Source: an uncultured Lachnospiraceae bacterium
GTDB lineage: Bacteria; Bacillota; Clostridia; Lachnospirales; Lachnospiraceae
Length of the DNA stretch: 10,153 bases
Direction of reading: 5' to 3'
Assembly (NCBI GenBank): GCA_902803745.1
Contig: CADCRB010000313.1
Location: 1 to 10,153 of the forward strand
In this document: piece after piece, positions 7,617 to 10,153 of the stretch
Numbering within the stretch: position 1 is the stretch's first letter
Layout of the letters: every line of letters begins with the position of its first letter
The notes under the pieces: model-generated
What the model saw: only the letters and a program-made list of their open reading frames with translations
The model's database searches: none
Told to the model about the DNA's origin: nothing
Translations under genes and position numbers: made by a program

Positions 7617-8432
7617 TCAGTATTCTTCTATAGGAATCTGCCTTGCTCCCGCTATACTTAACGGAAGAAAAAGGTTCGCTATCCTTCTGAACCTTTCAGG
7701 GGAATCTGATACATAAAATCTGTAAGCCTCTTCATCTACCGGTATTTCATCGAAATTCCTAAGATTTCTCTCTTCCAGCATATGCTGCGTGGATTTTGCT
7801 GTCTCAAATGCAGGGTTTACCAACCTGACGTGTTCACCTGCAACTCTTTGTATTGTATCTTCTATCATTGGAAAATGAGTACACCCCATAATGATAGTAT
7901 CTATATCTGTATCCTTGAAAGAAGACAGGTATCGTCTCGCTATCTCCGTTGTGACCGGATCTTCTATACATCCCTCCTCTACTAGGGATACAAATAACGG
8001 ACAGGCTTTACCTGTAAGCTTTATGGCAGGATCATATCTGTTCAGGTAATCCTCATATATTCCGGAGCTTATGGATGCTTCCGTTGCAATAAGGCCTATA
8101 TGCCTGCTTTTTGTAGTATCCGCTGCTGCTTTTGCACCTGGCTTAACAACACCTATTACTGGGAGATCAAATTCCGCTTCTATTGCTTCAAGCGCTACTG
8201 CTGATGCCGTATTGCAGGCAACCACAATAGCCTTTACGTCCTGAGTCTGAAGAAAACGTACTATCTGTTTCGAAAACCTGGTAACCGTATCCTTTGACTT
8301 AGTGCCATAAGGTGTCCTTGCCATATCTCCGAAATATACATATCTTTCGTTGGGAAGACGTCTTATCAGCTCCTTCAATACCGTAAGACCGCCTACCCCT
8401 GAATCAAATACTCCCACAGGACGTCTGCTCAT
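7617..8432 (-). CDS. murI: Glutamate racemase
   Basis: MurI interconverts L- and D-glutamate, providing D-glutamate for the peptidoglycan stem peptide. The 271-residue protein shows the family fold motifs: FDSGVGGLTVLK with D10-S11, YFGDMARTPYG (33-43), the first catalytic cysteine C73 in VACNTAS, EEGC (152-155), and the second catalytic cysteine C184 in GCTHFP with H186. Both catalytic cysteines are present, so the enzyme should be active. The ATG overlaps the TGA of the upstream regulator gene by 4 bp (ATGA) and has AGGA about 9 bases upstream, pointing to translational coupling. An aspartate racemase is a distant alternative, but the double GCTHFP/ACNTAS pattern and the N-terminal motif fit glutamate racemase. 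Confidence 0.97.
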   Translation of the reverse strand: MSRRPVGVFDSGVGGLTVLKELIRRLPNERYVYFGDMARTPYGTKSKDTVTRFSKQIVRFLQTQDVKAIVVACNTASAVALEAIEAEFDLPVIGVVKPGAKAAADTTKSRHIGLIATEASISSGIYEDYLNRYDPAIKLTGKACPLFVSLVEEGCIEDPVTTEIARRYLSSFKDTDIDTIIMGCTHFPMIEDTIQRVAGEHVRLVNPAFETAKSTQHMLEERNLRNFDEIPVDEEAYRFYVSDSPERFRRIANLFLPLSIAGARQIPIEEY

Positions 8433-9091
8433 TTCAGCTTCCTATATATGGCTATAGCCTGTGAGTCTATGTGCATCCTGATAAGTTCCACCGCTTTATC
8501 CGACCTGCAATCTCCGATAGCTTTTACTATCTCATTATGCTCTCTGACAAGCCTGGTAGGATCCTCCATTTCCTTCATAAATTCATATTTATAACGGAAT
8601 ATCTGCTCTTTAAGGCTTACCAGGAGTTCCTTGACTTTTTCATTTCCGGCTGTGTCAATTATTATATTGTGAAATTCCGTATCTGAGTCAGCCATAGCCC
8701 TCAAGTCGTGGGTTTCTACAGTTTCCGCAAACTTCCGGTTTGCCTCCTTAAGCTCCTCAAAACGAGTCTTGGTTATCTTTGCACAGCAGGCGTTGACGGC
8801 AAATGTTTCCAGCGTTCTTCTGGCTTCCAGCACATCTTCAAGCTGCTTTGCCGTAATGCTCGCAACATGCGCCCCTCTGCGTGGAAGCATAACCACTAAC
8901 CCCTCTTTTTCAAGAAGTCGGATGCCCTCCCTTACAGGTGTACGACTGACGCCCAAACGCTCCGAAAGCGCTATTTCCATAAGTCTTTCACCCGGCTTTA
9001 ATTTTCCGTAAAGGATCTCTTCCCTCAGTTGCTTGAATACGACATCTCTTAATGGAAGGAAAGCATCCTCTTCATTTTCATAGAACCCCAT
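8429..9091 (-). CDS. GntR-family transcriptional regulator, FadR subfamily (FCD domain)
   Basis: This 220-residue protein has an N-terminal winged helix-turn-helix (about 13-80), including LREEILYGKLKPGERL, ALSERLGVSRTPVREGIRLLEKEGL and the wing RRGAHV. The C-terminal all-helical FCD ligand-binding domain spans about 83-215. Candidate metal or ligand residues typical of FCD domains are D137 and H141 (DTEFH), H185 (REHNEI) and H207 (MHIDSQ). Such regulators usually bind a small organic acid or similar metabolite and act as dimers on GT-AC palindromes. The gene lies between ispE (9-bp gap) and murI (4-bp overlap), an unusual spot for a catabolic regulator. A TTGTATACAA palindrome at the operon promoter matches the expected operator type, so autoregulation is plausible. 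The effector cannot be predicted. The ribosome binding site is weak (GAGG about 9 bases before the ATG), consistent with coupling to ispE. Confidence 0.92.
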   Translation of the reverse strand: MGFYENEEDAFLPLRDVVFKQLREEILYGKLKPGERLMEIALSERLGVSRTPVREGIRLLEKEGLVVMLPRRGAHVASITAKQLEDVLEARRTLETFAVNACCAKITKTRFEELKEANRKFAETVETHDLRAMADSDTEFHNIIIDTAGNEKVKELLVSLKEQIFRYKYEFMKEMEDPTRLVREHNEIVKAIGDCRSDKAVELIRMHIDSQAIAIYRKLK

Positions 9092-9100
9092 ATATATGCC

Positions 9101-9994
9101 TCATAAATTATGAAACCCCGTAATAAAGATCCGTTCCTCCGGGACAAGATTAAACATATCCAATACATCATACGCTTTGGTTGCTTTTTCTTCATCCATA
9201 AAAAGCCCGTAAACGCTGGGACCCGAGCCACTCATAAGAGCCGCTGCAGCACCGTTTTGCATCATAGTATTTTTCACTTTCGTAATGATCGGATATTCCG
9301 GTATAGTGGCATATTCCAGCACATTTCCCAAAAACTCCGGTATACATCCAAAGTCTTCCATTTCTATAGCAGCTCTGAGATGGTCTATATCCGGATGTCT
9401 AATATTTCCTTTTGATTCAGCCTCATCATATGCGCCATATGCCCATTTTGTTGATACCCTGGTATCCGGCACAGCTGTCAGAACGATAAAATCCCCCGGC
9501 GCTCCCAAAGGTATCAGTTCTTCTCCTATACCACCGGCATATGCTGTTCCGCCCATAATACAGAATGGAACATCTGCTCCAAGCTGAACGCCTCTATTTA
9601 TAAGCTCTTCCTGAGAAAGCCCCAGACCGAAGTATTCATTTACTCCCTTCAATACTGCCGCAGCATCAGTTGATCCCCCCGCCAGTCCGGCGGACACTGG
9701 TATATTCTTATTTATCTCGATAAGAATGGAGTCCGTTATATCAAATTCGTCAAAAAGCAACCTTGCTGCTTTATATGCCAGATTCCTTTCATCAGTAGGA
9801 ACCATGGTATCATTGCAGGAAACCAGTATCTGTCCTTTATCGTTGCTGCCTCCGATCTCTGCTTCCGCATAAAGCTTTATCTCATCATATAGATCAATCT
9901 GCTGCATTATGGTTCTTAGCTCGTGATAACCGTCCGGTCTTTTTCCTGTAATATCAAGGCCAAGATTTATCTTTGCGTATGCCTTTATTTCCAT
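9101..9994 (-). CDS. ispE: 4-diphosphocytidyl-2-C-methyl-D-erythritol kinase
   Basis: IspE phosphorylates the 2-hydroxyl of CDP-methylerythritol with ATP in the non-mevalonate (MEP) isoprenoid pathway. With the start at 9994 it has 297 residues, a normal length for the GHMP kinase family. Visible features are the conserved N-terminus MEIKAYAKINLGLDI with catalytic K8 or its neighbourhood, RPDGYHEL (19-26), the ATP-binding glycine-rich loop PVSAGLAGGSTDAAA (99-113), D141 in LGADVPF, and the third GHMP motif MSGSGPSVYGLF (254-265). The open frame extends to a TTG codon at 10015, but the ATG at 9994 begins at the usual family N-terminus and was preferred. Neither site has a strong ribosome binding sequence (AGAAAG lies about 11 bases before the ATG). 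It is the first gene of the run, with a promoter candidate about 55 bp upstream. Confidence 0.95.
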   Translation of the reverse strand: MEIKAYAKINLGLDITGKRPDGYHELRTIMQQIDLYDEIKLYAEAEIGGSNDKGQILVSCNDTMVPTDERNLAYKAARLLFDEFDITDSILIEINKNIPVSAGLAGGSTDAAAVLKGVNEYFGLGLSQEELINRGVQLGADVPFCIMGGTAYAGGIGEELIPLGAPGDFIVLTAVPDTRVSTKWAYGAYDEAESKGNIRHPDIDHLRAAIEMEDFGCIPEFLGNVLEYATIPEYPIITKVKNTMMQNGAAAALMSGSGPSVYGLFMDEEKATKAYDVLDMFNLVPEERIFITGFHNL

Positions 9995-10049
9995 ATAGTC
10001 GCTGCTTTCTTTCAAACAAGATTATTGTTCAGATAAGAATACAAGGGTT

Positions 10050-10078
10050 AGTATATCATAATAATACTTTGTATACAA
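10050..10078 (-). promoter_or_regulatory. Candidate extended -10 promoter of the ispE operon
   Basis: Reading the minus strand, TTGTAT (10078-10073) is followed after exactly 17 bases by TATACT (10055-10050). The latter is preceded by TG one base away (TGATATACT), an extended -10 element. The -10 matches the vegetative consensus at 5 of 6 positions, the -35 only at 3 of 6. Transcription would start near 10043, leaving a leader of about 50 bases before the ispE ATG. This is the only sizeable gene-free stretch in front of the nine-gene run. Confidence 0.6.
10069..10078. promoter_or_regulatory. Palindrome TTGTATACAA, candidate operator for the FCD-type GntR regulator
   Basis: TTGTATACAA is a perfect 10-bp inverted repeat that completely covers the candidate -35 hexamer. 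FadR-subfamily regulators characteristically bind short palindromes with GT...AC half-sites, and this matches that pattern. The second gene of the operon encodes such a regulator. Binding here would block RNA polymerase, so autorepression is the simplest inference. A looser second copy, TGATATACTA (10058-10049 on the minus strand, 7 of 10 matches), is centred exactly 20 bp away over the -10 element. Confidence 0.45.
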
Positions 10079-10111
10079 TATAAAAACTCCTGTATCAAGC
10101 GATACAGGAGT
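10077..10111 (-). terminator. Intrinsic terminator of an upstream minus-strand gene outside the window
   Basis: A perfect 11-bp stem (ACTCCTGTATC at 10086-10096 with GATACAGGAGT at 10101-10111) encloses a 4-base loop. On the minus strand it is followed by TTTTATATT. The plus-strand side is followed by CAGTAAAAAA, so the orientation is minus. It would end transcription of a gene lying to the right of the window. The ispE promoter begins immediately beyond its U-tract. Confidence 0.85.
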
Positions 10112-10153
10112 CAGTAAAAAACCGTCTTGAATATTTTCAGGTCTCACTCTCCG
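10112..10153. other. Right-edge sequence before the terminator, no gene assignable
   Basis: These 42 bases lie upstream of the terminator hairpin on the minus strand. Two minus-strand frames meet a TGA here (10146-10144 and 10139-10137), either of which could be the end of the upstream gene, but the stretch is too short to recognise a product. The 10016-10049 segment on the other side holds only the presumed ispE leader. Confidence 0.4.

Noticed and set aside
7241..7661. Overlapping plus-strand open frames opposite galU (7241-7615 and 7416-7661)
   Set aside because: Both mirror GalU and murI codons; the products are rich in Cys, Phe and Ile with no recognisable motif. They are treated as shadow frames.
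1..10153. Hidden mobile element, CRISPR array, toxin-antitoxin or defence system
   Set aside because: All substantial coding space is occupied by intact, recognisable housekeeping genes. No transposase, direct-repeat array, integration-site repeat or paired small toxin/antitoxin frames are seen.

Overview
The window looks like chromosomal core sequence from an anaerobic Gram-positive Clostridia bacterium, most probably Lachnospiraceae. The grounds are moderate-to-low GC, AGGAG-type ribosome binding sites, the non-mevalonate isoprenoid kinase IspE, a ProS of the compact archaeal/eukaryal type, a GalU with the motif TKAQPKEM, and a PEGA-domain lipoprotein. The taxon is inferred from protein character; there is no marker RNA gene here. 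No mobile element, CRISPR array, tRNA or rRNA is visible.

Layout. The left 1.07 kb carries the 3' two thirds of a phosphoglucomutase/phosphomannomutase gene on the plus strand. Everything else is one tightly packed minus-strand run of nine genes. In transcription order (right to left) these are ispE, a GntR/FCD regulator, murI, galU, a small membrane-anchored protein of unknown function, proS, cca, a PEGA-repeat lipoprotein and an exodeoxyribonuclease III. Gaps are 2 to 44 bp, and two junctions are 4-bp ATGA overlaps (regulator/murI and cca/lipoprotein). The run has a candidate extended -10 promoter just before ispE and a candidate intrinsic terminator after the exonuclease gene. That terminator lies inside the coding 3' end of the convergent phosphoglucomutase gene. 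At the right edge, a strong hairpin with a U-tract ends an unseen upstream minus-strand transcript immediately before the promoter.

How the genes fit together. Several products feed envelope synthesis: IspE (isoprenoid precursors, hence undecaprenyl carrier), MurI (D-glutamate for peptidoglycan), and phosphoglucomutase plus GalU (glucose-6-P to glucose-1-P to UDP-glucose). ProS and CCA-adding enzyme serve tRNA charging and maturation, and ExoA serves DNA repair. The two uncharacterised proteins are a single-pass membrane protein and a secreted lipoprotein. A local regulator may control the run through a perfect 10-bp palindrome, TTGTATACAA, that covers the promoter -35 region.

This is mainly an ordinary housekeeping region. 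The points worth a second look are the possible autoregulatory operator, the terminator buried in a convergent gene, and the two uncharacterised envelope proteins. I found no evidence for a new defence, mobile or RNA system.
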